DNA of 64,000 nucleotides from Rubrivivax sp. (GTDB lineage Bacteria; Pseudomonadota; Gammaproteobacteria; Burkholderiales; Burkholderiaceae_C), in assembly GCA_016789955.1 (NCBI GenBank), contig JAEUPB010000037.1:1-64000 (forward strand), read 5' to 3'. A program made the translations under genes and the position numbers. Below, piece by piece: positions 46,726-57,295 of the stretch; positions within the stretch are counted from its first letter, which is position 1, and each line of letters begins with the position of its first letter. The notes under the pieces were generated by a model, which saw nothing but the letters and a program-made list of their open reading frames with translations, had not been told where the DNA came from and did no database searches.

Positions 46726-48444
46726 TCACACCGCCGCTTCCACCACCATCTGCACGCGCTGCTGCCCGTTCCACTCGTCGAGCTGCAGCCGGTAGGCCAG
46801 CCGCACGCGCTCGGGCAGCGGCTCGGTGCGGTGGAACCAGATCGCGTCGCGCGCGGCGCCGCCGTGCATCACGCGCAGCTTCAGGTGCTTCTCGGCCACG
46901 AGCCTCTGGTCGCGCACCTGCACCTCGTCGCAGAACAGCGGCGGCTCGAAGCCCTGGCCCCACACCTGCGCGTCCAGCAGCGACACCGTCTGCGGATTGA
47001 ACCACTGCACGGCCAGCGGGCCGTCGCTGCGCAGCGTGCGCGTCAGCGCGGCGGCGTCCAGCCACTCGGCGGCCACGGCCTGCAGTGCCTGCGTGAACTG
47101 CGGCAGCGAGGCCGGCTCGAGGGTGCAGCCCGCCGCCATCGCGTGGCCCCCGAAGCGCAGCAAGACGCCGGGATGGCGCTTGGCCACGAGGTCCAGCGCG
47201 TCGCGCAGGTGGAAGCCGGGGATCGAGCGGCCCGAGCCCTTCAGCGCACCGTCGCTGCCGCGCGCGAACACGAAGGTCGGGCGGTGCACGCGGTCCTTCA
47301 CGCGTCCGGCGACGATGCCGACCACGCCCTCATGGAAGGTCTCGTCGAAGATCGTCACCGCGCCGGGCCAGTCGGCGTGTTCGGCCAGCCGGTCGAGCAC
47401 GCCTTGCGCGAGGTCGCGCATGCCGGTCTCGACGACGCGGCGCTCGCGGTTGATGGCGTCGAGCTGTTGCGCCAGATCGGTGGCGCGGGCCGGGTCGTCG
47501 GTGACCAGGCACTCGATGCCCAGCGTCATGTCCGCGAGCCGGCCAGCGGCGTTGATGCGGGGGCCGAGCGCGAAGCCGAAGTCGAAGGCCGAGGCTTTCG
47601 ACGGATCGCGCCCGGCGGCCGCGTACAGCGCCGCCACGCCCGGCTGCATGCGGCCGGCGCGCACGCGCTTCAGGCCCTGCGCCACGAGGCGCCGGTTGTT
47701 GGCGTCGAGCTTCACCACATCGGCCACGGTGCCCAGCGCCACCAGGTCGAGCAGCACGTCCAGCCGCGGCTGCGTGGCGGCGTCGAACACGCCGCGGCGG
47801 CGCAGTTCGGCGCGCGTGGCCAGCAGCACGTAGAACATCACGCCCACGCCGGCCAACGCCTTGCTGGGGAAGCCGCAACCTCCCTGGTTCGGGTTGACGA
47901 TGACGTCGGCCTCGGGCAGCGTGGCCGGCTCGGCGGCGGGCAGGTGGTGGTCGGTGACGAGCACGCGCAGGCCCAGCGCGCGCGCATGCGCCACGCCGGC
48001 GTGGCTGGCGATGCCGTTGTCCACCGTCACCAGCAGGTCGGGGCGGCGCTGCATCGCCAGGTCGACGATCGCGGGGGTGAGGCCGTAGCCGTGCACGGCG
48101 CGGTCGGGCACCACGTAGCCGAGCTGCTGGGGGCGCGCGCCCAGCATCGCCAGGCCGCGCAAGGCCACGGCGCAGGCGGTGGCACCGTCGCAGTCGTAGT
48201 CGGCGACGATGGCGACGCGCTGCCCGGCCGCGATGGCATCGGCCAGCAATGTGCCGGCCGCCGCGGAGCCCTGCAGGCCGTCAGGCGGCAGCAGGTGTTG
48301 CAGGCCGTCGTCGAGGTCTGCGGCGGAGGCCACGCCGCGCGCGGCGAGCAGCCGCGCCAGCAGCGGGTGCACGCCGGCCTGCTCGAGCGCGTAGGCCGTG
48401 CGCGGCGGCACGTCGCGCTGCACGACGTTCGGGTTCGCGTTCAC
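46726..48444 (-). CDS. recJ: Single-stranded-DNA-specific exonuclease RecJ
   Basis: A 572-residue 5'-3' exonuclease of the DHH family. Motifs in order: IVADYDCDGATA, VTVDNGIASH, VTDHHLPAAEP (DHH), LGTVADVV, and in the DHHA1 part GPRINAAGR and FGGHAMAAGC. The C-terminal OB-like domain follows. RecJ acts in recombination and mismatch or base-excision repair. The GTG at 48444 overlaps the stop of the upstream gene as GTGA, so it is translated together with it. Confidence 0.94.
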   Translation of the reverse strand: MNANPNVVQRDVPPRTAYALEQAGVHPLLARLLAARGVASAADLDDGLQHLLPPDGLQGSAAAGTLLADAIAAGQRVAIVADYDCDGATACAVALRGLAMLGARPQQLGYVVPDRAVHGYGLTPAIVDLAMQRRPDLLVTVDNGIASHAGVAHARALGLRVLVTDHHLPAAEPATLPEADVIVNPNQGGCGFPSKALAGVGVMFYVLLATRAELRRRGVFDAATQPRLDVLLDLVALGTVADVVKLDANNRRLVAQGLKRVRAGRMQPGVAALYAAAGRDPSKASAFDFGFALGPRINAAGRLADMTLGIECLVTDDPARATDLAQQLDAINRERRVVETGMRDLAQGVLDRLAEHADWPGAVTIFDETFHEGVVGIVAGRVKDRVHRPTFVFARGSDGALKGSGRSIPGFHLRDALDLVAKRHPGVLLRFGGHAMAAGCTLEPASLPQFTQALQAVAAEWLDAAALTRTLRSDGPLAVQWFNPQTVSLLDAQVWGQGFEPPLFCDEVQVRDQRLVAEKHLKLRVMHGGAARDAIWFHRTEPLPERVRLAYRLQLDEWNGQQRVQMVVEAAV

Positions 48445-49382
48445 AGCCCCTCCAGCGCGGCGGCCACGTCCACGCCGCGCAGGCGCGCCATGGCGGCCTT
48501 CCACCACGGCGCGGCGGCCTCGCGCCGCCACGTGATCGCGCCGCGTTCGCCGCACAGTGTCAGCACGGTCCACGGCTGCGCGGCGAGTTCGGCGTCGAGC
48601 TGCGCCCAGGCGTCTGCCCACGCAGGCCAATCGCCCACCAGGGCCGGCGCCACCAGGCGGTCGTCGACCTGCGGCCGCGGGTCGCGCAGCGGCTGCGTGG
48701 GGCCCGTGCCGCTGATCCACACCGAGTTGACGGGCAACCGCCCGCGCGATTCACGTGCCTCGTTCAGCGGGTGCTCGTGCAGCAGCATCTGCACCTCGTT
48801 CTGCAGGCGCCGCAGGAGGCGCAGCGCCGGCCCGCTGCCGAGCCACGCGTCGATGTTGCGGCCCACCACGCGCTGCAGCGAGGCGGTGGGCACGGTAGCG
48901 AGCATCGGGTGCTCGAGGTACCAGCGCTCGGGTGCGCCCCAGTGCACGGCGAATCCTTCGCTGGTGAAGAGCGGCGCCACCACGGCCAGCAACGCGCGCG
49001 ATGCGGCTTCGTCGAGCTGCAGCGCCGCAGGGTCTTCCATGCGCAGCTGCTCGGCACCCACGTGCCAATGCGCCGGCGTGAGCAATGCAAAGGCCGAGCG
49101 TTCGGTGGCCTCGGGGGCCAGCGCGGCGCTGGCCGACGCGATGCCGTCGTCGGCCGCCGCCCATGCCGCCGTCGGCACGAGGCCATCGCTGACATTCCAC
49201 TCCAGCGCAGTGGCGACCGCGCGCTCGTGCGGCGGCGTCAGCGACCATTCGTCGAAGGTATCGTCGCGCTCGGGATCGGCCAGCCCCGCGAGCCCGCGCG
49301 AGAGCGCGGGCCATCGCAGCCCCGCCATCGCCGCCCGCCCGGGTTCCGGCAACGGGGCGGCGTACGGGATCACACGGTGCAT
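48441..49382 (-). CDS. Conserved hypothetical protein linked to recJ
   Basis: A 313-residue cytoplasmic protein with Trp-rich, Ala-rich helices (EHPLNEARESRGRLPVNS, VWISGTGP). It resembles Burkholderiales proteins that are encoded before recJ and sometimes named after phosphoglycerate mutase, but I see no catalytic signature, so I leave the function open. It overlaps recJ by four bases and begins 77 bases from the divergent lolC gene. The linkage suggests a role together with RecJ or simple co-expression. Confidence 0.75.
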   Translation of the reverse strand: MHRVIPYAAPLPEPGRAAMAGLRWPALSRGLAGLADPERDDTFDEWSLTPPHERAVATALEWNVSDGLVPTAAWAAADDGIASASAALAPEATERSAFALLTPAHWHVGAEQLRMEDPAALQLDEAASRALLAVVAPLFTSEGFAVHWGAPERWYLEHPMLATVPTASLQRVVGRNIDAWLGSGPALRLLRRLQNEVQMLLHEHPLNEARESRGRLPVNSVWISGTGPTQPLRDPRPQVDDRLVAPALVGDWPAWADAWAQLDAELAAQPWTVLTLCGERGAITWRREAAAPWWKAAMARLRGVDVAAALEGL

Positions 49383-49459
49383 GCGGCGCGATTATCCCGG
49401 CGAGGCCATCGCCCCTGGCCGCCGGTCGCGCGGAACCGACCCGGTAGCATCCGCGCCCC

Positions 49460-50723
49460 ATGTCCCTCGCCGCGCGCGCCGCCCCCTACGAATGGCAGAT
49501 CGGCTGGCGCTACACCCGCGGGCGCCGCGCGGGCAGCGGCAGCGGCGGCTTCGTCAGCTTCATCAGCTTCGTCTCGGTGATCGGCATCGCGCTGGGCGTG
49601 GCGGCGCTGATCATCGTGCTGTCGGTGATGAACGGCTTCCAGCAGGAAGTGCGCGACCGCATGCTCTCGATGGTGGCGCACGTGGAGATCGTGGCCACAG
49701 GCGGCGAGGCGCTGCCCGACTGGCAGGCCACGGCCGCCGCCGCGATGCAGCACCCGGCCGTCCGCGGCGCCGCGCCCTTCGTCGCGGCCCAGGCGCTGCT
49801 GTCCCGCGGCAGCATGATGCAGGGCGTGATGGTGCGCGGCATCGACCCCGCGCGCGAAGGCGAGGTCACCGACATCGCGCGCCGCGTGAGCCGCGAGATC
49901 CGGCTGCTCGAGCACGGCGCCTGGGGCATCGTGCTCGGCGGCGAGCTGGCGCGGCAACTCGGCGTGCAGCGCGGCGACAAGGTCACCGTGGTCGCGCCCG
50001 GCGGGCAGGTCACGCCGGCCGGCGTGGTGCCGCGGCTGCGCAGCTTCACGGTGGTGGCAACGTTCGAAGCCGGCCACCACGAGTACGACAGCGGCTTGGC
50101 GCTGGTGCACGTGGACGACGCGGCGCGCCTGTTCCGCCTCGGCGGCCCGGCCGGCGTGCAGTTGCGGCTGGCCGACGTGCAGCAGGCGCGCCGCGTGGCC
50201 GCCGATCTGTCCGCGCGGCTGGGCCCCGGCGTCGATGTGCGCGACTGGACGCGCAACAACCGCCAGTGGTTCGACGCGGTGCAGGTGGAGAAGCGGCTGA
50301 TGGCGATCATCCTCACGCTGATCGTCGCGGTGGCCGCGTTCAACCTCGTCTCGACGCTCGTGATGACGGTGACCGACAAGCGCGCCGACATCGCGATCCT
50401 GCGCACGCTGGGCGCGAGCCCGCGCTCGATCATGGGCATCTTCGTCGTGCAGGGCGCGGCGGCGGGCGTGATCGGCACGCTGGTCGGCGTGGGGCTGGGC
50501 TTGGTGGTGGCGCTGAACATCGACGTCATCGTGCCGGCCATCGAGCGCCTGCTGGGCATCGCCTTCCTGCCCGGCAGCATCTACGTGATCAGCCGCATGC
50601 CGAGTGTCGTGATGGCGTCGGACGTGCTGCCCATCGCGGGCGTGTCGCTGGCGCTGGCCTTCGTGGCCACGCTGTACCCGAGCTGGCGCGCCAGCCGCGT
50701 GAACCCGGCCGAGGCGCTGCGCT

Positions 50724-50731
<8 letters not shown>
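49460..50731 (+). CDS. lolC: Lipoprotein-releasing ABC transporter permease LolC
   Basis: A 423-residue inner-membrane protein: one N-terminal helix (about 30-55, ending [19 protein letters not shown]), a periplasmic domain (about 60-275) and three C-terminal helices (FtsX type) ending [26 protein letters not shown] is the LolC/E signature. The LolCDE complex extracts lipoproteins and hands them to LolA. It overlaps lolD by eight bases. ATG 49460 gives a normal length. Confidence 0.94.
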
Positions 50732-51412
<681 letters not shown>

Positions 51413-51413
<1 letters not shown>

Positions 51414-52663
51414 TGCCGATGCCGTTCGAATGGCAGATCGGCTGGCGCCATGTGCGCGCCGGCCGCTTCGGCGGGCCGGGGCGCAACCGCTTCGTGGCCT
51501 TCATCGCGGCGGTGTCGATGGCCGGCATCACGCTGGGCGTGGCTGCGCTGATCGTGGTGCTGTCGGTGATCAACGGCTTCCAGCGCGAGGTGCGCGACCG
51601 CATGCTCGGCGCCATCGCGCACGTCGAGCTGAGCGCAGCCAGCGGCGGCGTGCTGGCCGACGTGCCCGGCCTGCTGGCCACGCTGCGGCGCGACGCCGAC
51701 GCGCAGGCCGCCGCGCCGGTGATCTCGCGCCCCACGCTGCTGGGCCGCGGCGAGGTGCTGCGCGGCGCGCTGGTGCGCGGCATCGACCCCGCGTCCGAGC
51801 CGGTCACCGACCTCGTGCGCACGCTGCCGGCGCCGCTGCGCGCGGCGCTGCAGCCCGGCAGCCGGCAGATCGTGCTCGGCCGCGCGCTCGCGACCGCGCT
51901 CGGCGCGAAGGCCGGTGATGCGCTCGTGATGCTGCGGCCCGGGGACGCGGGCTCGTCCGCGCCGCGTTACGTGTCCTACACCGTGGCGGGCACCTTCGAC
52001 GCCGGCCACTACGAGTTCGACAACGGCCTGTCGCTCGTCCACCTGGCCGATGCGGGCGAGGCCTTCGAGCTGGCCGGGGCCTCGGGCATCGAGCTGCGGC
52101 TGCGCGATGCGCAGCAGGCGCCGCGGGTGGCCGATCGCCTCGCGATGCAGCTCGGCCCCGCGGTCATCGTGCGCGACTGGACGCGCAGCAACCGGCTGTG
52201 GTTCGAGTCGGTGCAGATCCAGAAGCGCATGATCGCGCTGATCCTCGTGCTGATCGTCGCGGTGGCGGCGTTCAACCTCGTCTCCACGCTCGTGATGGCG
52301 GTGGCCGACAAGCGCGCCGAGATCGCGATCCTGCGCACGCTGGGCGCGAGCCCGGCCTCGGTGATGGCGATCTTCGTCGTGCAGGGCGCCGCGGTGGGCC
52401 TGATCGGCACCGCCGCGGGCGTGGCGCTGGGGCTGGCGATCGCGTCGAACATCGACGTGCTGGTGCCGGCGCTCGAACGCCTGGCGCAGACCCGCTTCCT
52501 CGACCCGAGCATCTACTTCCTCGACCACATGCCCAGCCAGCCGCTGGCGGCCGACGTGGTGCCGATCGCGATGGTCTCGATCGTGCTGGCGCTCGTGGCC
52601 ACGCTCTACCCGAGCTGGCGCGCCAGCCGCGTAGACCCAGCGCAGGCGCTGCGCTACGAGTGA
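51413..52663 (+). CDS. lolE: Lipoprotein-releasing ABC transporter permease LolE
   Basis: A 416-residue permease, paralogous to LolC in the same operon (NRLWFESVQIQKRMIAL against the equivalent LolC segment). It has the same one-plus-three helix plan with INGFQREVRDRML and a C-terminal SRVDPAQALRYE. Order C-D-E matches E. coli. Gene duplication within the operon keeps two distinct permeases; which one contacts LolA cannot be read with certainty from order alone. Confidence 0.92.
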
Positions 52664-52709
52664 GGCACGCCCTGGCTTGGCCGGGACCGCCGGGGCCCCG
52701 ACGGCTCGT

Positions 52710-52958
52710 TCACGGGGTCCTGGACAGCGCGTTGATGCGACCCGTCAGGTCCTTGAAGCCGGCATTGATCTGCTCGATCGCGTTGTCGAACTTCTTCTCG
52801 AGCGAATCCAGGCGCTTCTCGAGCTTCATCACGTCTTCCATCTCGCTCTTCGTCACGCTCTTCCAGTTCTCGTCGATCTTGTTGCGCACCTCGCCCAGCT
52901 GCTTGTTGACGTAGCCCTGCAGGGACTGCAGGTCCTTCATCGTGACATCGGTGGCCAT
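52710..52958 (-). CDS. Small coiled-coil protein
   Basis: An 82-residue charged helical protein with heptad-like repeats (LQSLQGYVNKQLGEV, MKLEKRLDSLEKKFDNAIEQI). There is no signal peptide or membrane segment, and no Cys or His site. It starts at ATG 52958 and is convergent with lolE. A small structural or trimeric coiled-coil, similar in look to phage or effector-associated coiled coils, is all that can be said; no family is recognised. Confidence 0.7.
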   Translation of the reverse strand: MATDVTMKDLQSLQGYVNKQLGEVRNKIDENWKSVTKSEMEDVMKLEKRLDSLEKKFDNAIEQINAGFKDLTGRINALSRTP

Positions 52959-53094
52959 GGCGCTCCTGCGGACGTGAGGTGTCTGGAGACTCGGCCGGAG
53001 CATCGGGTGCACCGGCCGATGACAGTGTGCCCGATGGCCCGCGCGTGCGCATGCGGGTGGTCCTGCAACGGCGTCTCGCGGCGTCGCCGCAGCC

Positions 53095-54213
53095 TCAAGC
53101 CGGGCGCAGGGCCTCGCCCTCGACGAACACCTGCCGCACGCGCAGGTCGCGATCGAGCACGACGAGGTCGGCGAACGCGCCAGCCCGCAGCACACCGCGG
53201 CCATGCGCGCCGACATGCTCGGCGGCGAGCGTCGACGTGCGGCGCGACGCCTCGGCGATCGTCAGCCCGAGCACCTCGACGAGGTTGCGCAGCGCCTGGT
53301 CCATCGTCAGCGCGCTGCCCGCCAGCGTGCCGTCGGCCAGCCGCACCGCGCCCAGGCACTTGGTGACGACGTGGCGGCCGAGCCGGTAGTCGCCGTCGGG
53401 CATGCCGGCGGCCGACGTGGAGTCGGTGACGCAGTACAGGCCCGGGATGGCGCGCAGCGCGGCGCGGATCGCCCCCGGATGCACGTGCTGCAGGTCGGGA
53501 ATGATCTCGGCGCGCTCGGCGTGCGCGAGCGCCGCGCCGGCCAGGCCGGGCTGGCGGTGGTGCAGCCCGCTCATCGCGTTGAACAGGTGCGTGAAGCCGG
53601 AAGCGCCCGCGCCGAGCGCGGCCACGCCGTCCTCGTAGCTCGCGGCGCTGTGGCCGATCTGCACGACGAGGCCGCGCGCGCGCAGCTGCACGATCAGCTC
53701 CAGGTGCCCGGGCATCTCCGGCGCGATGGTCACCAGCACCAGCGGCGCCAGCGCGTGCAGCGCGAGCACGTCCTCCAGCGTGGCGGTGCGCGCGTGGTCG
53801 GGCTGCGCACCCAGCCTCGCCGGGTTGATGTAGGGGCCTTCGAGATGCACGCCGAGCACGCGGGCGCCGCCCTCGGGCCGGTGCGTCACGTGCGGGGCCA
53901 GCGCGCGCAGCGCCGATTCGATCTCGCCGACCGGCGCCGTCATCGTGGTGGCGGCCAGCGACGTGGTGCCGTGCCGGGCGTGCGCGCGGGCGATCGCGGC
54001 CACCGCGTCGCCGCCTTCCATCGTGTCGCGCCCGGCGCCGCCGTGCACGTGCAGGTCGACGAAGCCGGGCAGGATGAGCACACCATCGCGCCTGGCGGCG
54101 GCCTCGTCGCTCGGGCGGCCGTCGATGCCCACGATGCGGGTGCCGTCGACGCGCAGTTCACCGTCCACCCACCCATCGGGCGTCAGCACATGCCCGCGGA
54201 GTTCGACGGCCAT
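53095..54213 (-). CDS. nagA: N-acetylglucosamine-6-phosphate deacetylase
   Basis: A 372-residue amidohydrolase. DLHVHGGAGRDTMEG holds the HxH metal pair, HLEGPYINPARLGAQ the Glu ligand, GHSAASYEDG and THLFNAMSGLHHR further histidines, and CVTDSTSAAGMPDG the catalytic Asp. It removes the acetyl group in amino-sugar recycling or catabolism. No nagB or transporter is adjacent, and it stands alone on the minus strand. The name should not be confused with the naphthalene-type nag genes elsewhere in this window. Confidence 0.92.
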   Translation of the reverse strand: MAVELRGHVLTPDGWVDGELRVDGTRIVGIDGRPSDEAAARRDGVLILPGFVDLHVHGGAGRDTMEGGDAVAAIARAHARHGTTSLAATTMTAPVGEIESALRALAPHVTHRPEGGARVLGVHLEGPYINPARLGAQPDHARTATLEDVLALHALAPLVLVTIAPEMPGHLELIVQLRARGLVVQIGHSAASYEDGVAALGAGASGFTHLFNAMSGLHHRQPGLAGAALAHAERAEIIPDLQHVHPGAIRAALRAIPGLYCVTDSTSAAGMPDGDYRLGRHVVTKCLGAVRLADGTLAGSALTMDQALRNLVEVLGLTIAEASRRTSTLAAEHVGAHGRGVLRAGAFADLVVLDRDLRVRQVFVEGEALRPA

Positions 54214-54333
54214 GGCGGCACGATACCAGCGCGTCCCGCGGGGCCGGGGCCGCTCATCAGCAGACCTTCGCGCCGTTGGCGCTCCGGTGTGAACGCCTTG
54301 GAGCGGCCATGCGCGTTCACGGACAATCGCGGG

Positions 54334-55215
54334 GTGCACCTGCTCAACGCCGATCTCCACAGCCACTCCAGCGTCTCCGATGGCACGCTCGCGCCCGAGG
54401 CGCTGGCCGAGAGGGCCGCGGCCGCAGGCGTCGAGTTGTGGGCGTTGACCGATCACGACGAGATCAGCGGCTTAGCGCGCGCCCGCGAGGCGGCGCTGGA
54501 CCTCGGCATGGCCTTCCTCGGCGGCTGCGAGATCTCGGTGAGCTACGCGGGCGAGACGGTGCATGTGGTGGGCCTGGGCGTGGACGGCACGAACGGCCCG
54601 CTGGTCGCGGGCCTGGAGGCCACGCGCGCCGGCCGTCGCGAGCGCGCACGGGCGATGGCCGAGGGCCTGGCCCGCGTGGGCATCCGCGGCGCCTTCGAAG
54701 GCGCGCTGAAGTACGTCGGCAACCCCGACCTGATCTCGCGAACGCACTTCGCGCGCTACATCGTCGAGGCCGGCCACTGCGCGCACACGCACGAGGTCTT
54801 CCAGCGCTACCTCACCGACGGCAAGCCGGGCTACGTGCCGCACCAGTGGGCCACGCTCGCCGATGCGGTGGCGTGGATCCGCGGCGCCGGTGGCGAGGCG
54901 GTGATCGCACACCCGGGCCGCTACAAGTTCACCGCCAACGGCGAGTGGGGCTTGTTCACCGACTTCATGGGGCACGGCGGCCGTGGCGTCGAGGTGGTGA
55001 CCGGCAGCCACACGGTGGCCGAGCAGGTGCGCTACGGCGATGCGGCCATCGAGTACGGCTTGGCCGCCTCGCGCGGCAGCGACTTCCACTCGCCCGAAGA
55101 GAGCCGCACGGCGCTCGGCGCCCTGCCCGACCTGCCGGGCCGGCTGACGCCGGTGTGGACGCTGCTGGCCCACCGCATCGAGTCGCGCACGCCGCTCGAT
55201 CTCGCCGCGGCGTGA
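54334..55215 (+). CDS. PHP-domain phosphoesterase, TrpH/RnaAM-like
   Basis: A 293-residue PHP-fold protein. Metal ligands are in ADLHSHSSVSDG, ALTDHDEISG, GGCEIS, AHPGRYK and GSDFHSPEES. Such proteins (YciV/TrpH) hydrolyse 3',5'-nucleoside bisphosphates or trim RNA 5' ends. GTG 54334 starts three codons before the metal motif; an in-frame GTG at 54289 is an alternative. It is followed after 22 bases by an EamA transporter gene. Confidence 0.87.
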   Translation: MHLLNADLHSHSSVSDGTLAPEALAERAAAAGVELWALTDHDEISGLARAREAALDLGMAFLGGCEISVSYAGETVHVVGLGVDGTNGPLVAGLEATRAGRRERARAMAEGLARVGIRGAFEGALKYVGNPDLISRTHFARYIVEAGHCAHTHEVFQRYLTDGKPGYVPHQWATLADAVAWIRGAGGEAVIAHPGRYKFTANGEWGLFTDFMGHGGRGVEVVTGSHTVAEQVRYGDAAIEYGLAASRGSDFHSPEESRTALGALPDLPGRLTPVWTLLAHRIESRTPLDLAAA

Positions 55216-55237
55216 ACGGCGACCGCGGGCGCACCGC

Positions 55238-56167
55238 GTGAGCAGCGCCGCCCCGGCGTCAGCGCGTCCGGTCGCCGGCGTGCTGCTGGTGGTGGCCGCC
55301 GTGAGCTGCTTCTCGGCGATGGACACCGTCATCCGCCAGCTCGGCGCGGCGGTGCCGCTGCTGGTGCTGCTGGCCGCACGCTACGGCGTGCAGGCGCTGA
55401 TGATGACCGGCTGGATCCCGCTGCACCGCGAGGCCGGCTTCGCCACCGCGCACCCGCGCTTCCAGGTGGCGCGCGGTCTGCTGCTGCTGGGCAGCAGCGG
55501 GCTCGGCTTCATGGGCCTGCGCTACCTGCCGGTGGCCGAGTTCACATCGATCGGATTGCTGACGCCGGTGATCGTCACGCTGCTGGCGGCAACGGTGCTG
55601 CGCGAGCGGGTGTCGGCGCTGCGCTGGGCGCTGGTGGCCGGTGCCTTCGCCGGCGCGCTGATCGTCGTGCGGCCCGGCAGCGGCGCCATCGGCTGGGCGG
55701 CGCTGTTCCCGCTCGGCAGCGCGGTGTGCTACGCCTCGTTCCAGGTGCTCACCGCGCGGCTGGCCGGTCTCGAGAACCCGTACACCACGCACTTCTGGAC
55801 CGGCTTCGTCGGCACCGCGGTGGTGGTGCCGCTGGCGCTGGTCACGCTGGGCGATGCACTGCCGGCGCTGCCGGCGCAGGTCACGGCGCTGCAGTGGGCG
55901 TCGCTCGTGGTCATCGGGCTGCTCGGCAGCTCGGGGCACCTGATGCTGATCCACGCCTTCGGGCTGGCGCGGGCCTCCACCTTGATGCCGTTCATGTACA
56001 CGCAGATCGGCAGCGCGGCGCTGGCCGGCTGGCTCGCCTTCGGGCACGTACCCGATGCCTGGGCCTGGGCCGGCATGGCCGTGATCGCGGCCTGCGGCGC
56101 GGCCAGCGCGTGGCTCAACATCCAGCGCACCACGCCGCCGGCGGCGGTGGACGCCGCGGTCGAGTGA
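55238..56167 (+). CDS. EamA/DMT-family transporter
   Basis: A 309-residue membrane protein with ten predicted helices in two EamA repeats (about 10-145 and 155-295). FMGLRYLPVAEFTSIGLLTPV and HLMLIHAFGLARASTLMPFMY are typical of the RhaT/YdcZ-like drug-metabolite family. Export of a small metabolite is likely but the substrate is unknown. The start is GTG at 55238. It is convergent with the two-component system, 15 bases away. Confidence 0.88.
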   Translation: MSSAAPASARPVAGVLLVVAAVSCFSAMDTVIRQLGAAVPLLVLLAARYGVQALMMTGWIPLHREAGFATAHPRFQVARGLLLLGSSGLGFMGLRYLPVAEFTSIGLLTPVIVTLLAATVLRERVSALRWALVAGAFAGALIVVRPGSGAIGWAALFPLGSAVCYASFQVLTARLAGLENPYTTHFWTGFVGTAVVVPLALVTLGDALPALPAQVTALQWASLVVIGLLGSSGHLMLIHAFGLARASTLMPFMYTQIGSAALAGWLAFGHVPDAWAWAGMAVIAACGAASAWLNIQRTTPPAAVDAAVE

Positions 56168-56182
56168 CACGCCCGACCCGGC

Positions 56183-57295
56183 CTACGCGGCCGGCGCGGG
56201 TTTCGGCTCGCCCAGCGGCAGCACCACCTCCGCGCAGAACCCGCCGCCGGCCCGGTTGCTCAGCACCAGCGTGCCGCCCAGCCGCTCGGCCAGCTCACGC
56301 GCGATGAAGAGGCCCAGGCCCGTGCCGCCGGTGGCGCGGTGGCGCGAGCCCTCGACGCGCACGAACGGCTGCAGCACCGCGTCGAGCTGTTCCTGCGGAA
56401 TGCCGGGGCCGCGGTCCTGCACGAGGATGCGGCAGGCATCGCCCATCACCAGCGCGGTGACCTCGGCCGCGCCGGCGTAGCGCAGCGCGTTGTCGACGAG
56501 GTTGCCCACCAGTCGCCTCAAGGCCACCGGCTCGGCGTGCACCACCATCGGCTGGCCGCTGTAGCTCACCGCGGCACCGGTCTCGGCGCGGTCGTCCACC
56601 AGCGCCTGCAACAGCGCGCCCAGGTCCAGCCGCTGCCGCCGCGCGGCCTCGGGCACGTCGTTGCGGAACACGTCGAGCACCGAGTCGATCAGCGTGTTCA
56701 TCTCGCGGATGTCGGCGATGCAGCGGTCGCGCAGCTCGGGGTCGCCCTGCACGGTCTCCAGGCGCATGCGCATGCGCGTCAGCGGCGTGCGCAGATCGTG
56801 GGAGATGGCGGCGATCATCAGCCCGCGCGCCTCGAACTGCTGCGCCAGCCGCGTGGCCATGCCGTTGAACACATGCGCCGCGTCGCGCACCTCGCGCGTG
56901 CCTTCGTCCTCGGGCAGCACCGGCGGCGCGGCGCGCCGCGCCAGCGCCGGCACCAGCGCCGAGGCCGCGTGCACGAGGCGCTGCATCGGCCGCGCCAGCC
57001 AGCGCGAGCCGAACCACGCCGCGCCGGCGATGATCGCCAGGCGGACGCCGTAGTCCAGCAGCAGCAGCGCGGGCGGGAGCGAAGGCGGCAGGGCCACGCT
57101 CTCGTCGCCACCGGCACCGGGCAGCCCCGGCGTCGGCGGCAGCGACGGGAAGGTCGGCAGCGGCGGCTGCGCCCCCAGCAGCCCCGGCCCGCCGAAGTCG
57201 AGCCAGCGCACCATCGCGTACGCGGCCACGTGGCTGACCACCAGCGCCAGCCAGATCAGCACGAAGATGCGCGCGCCCAGCGTATCGACCTTCAC
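56183..57295 (-). CDS. Sensor histidine kinase, EnvZ/RstB-like
   Basis: A 370-residue membrane sensor. Helix 1 (about 8-28) and helix 2 (about 80-100) enclose a short Pro/Gly-rich periplasmic loop (PPLPTFPSLPPTPGLPG). A HAMP-like linker, the H-box AAISHDLRTPLTRMRMRLE, N-box NLVDNALRYA, G1 DRGPGIP and G2 TGLGLFIA follow. The loop is small, so it may sense membrane or osmotic state. GTG 57295 overlaps the regulator stop (GTGA). Confidence 0.92.
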   Translation of the reverse strand: MKVDTLGARIFVLIWLALVVSHVAAYAMVRWLDFGGPGLLGAQPPLPTFPSLPPTPGLPGAGGDESVALPPSLPPALLLLDYGVRLAIIAGAAWFGSRWLARPMQRLVHAASALVPALARRAAPPVLPEDEGTREVRDAAHVFNGMATRLAQQFEARGLMIAAISHDLRTPLTRMRMRLETVQGDPELRDRCIADIREMNTLIDSVLDVFRNDVPEAARRQRLDLGALLQALVDDRAETGAAVSYSGQPMVVHAEPVALRRLVGNLVDNALRYAGAAEVTALVMGDACRILVQDRGPGIPQEQLDAVLQPFVRVEGSRHRATGGTGLGLFIARELAERLGGTLVLSNRAGGGFCAEVVLPLGEPKPAPAA

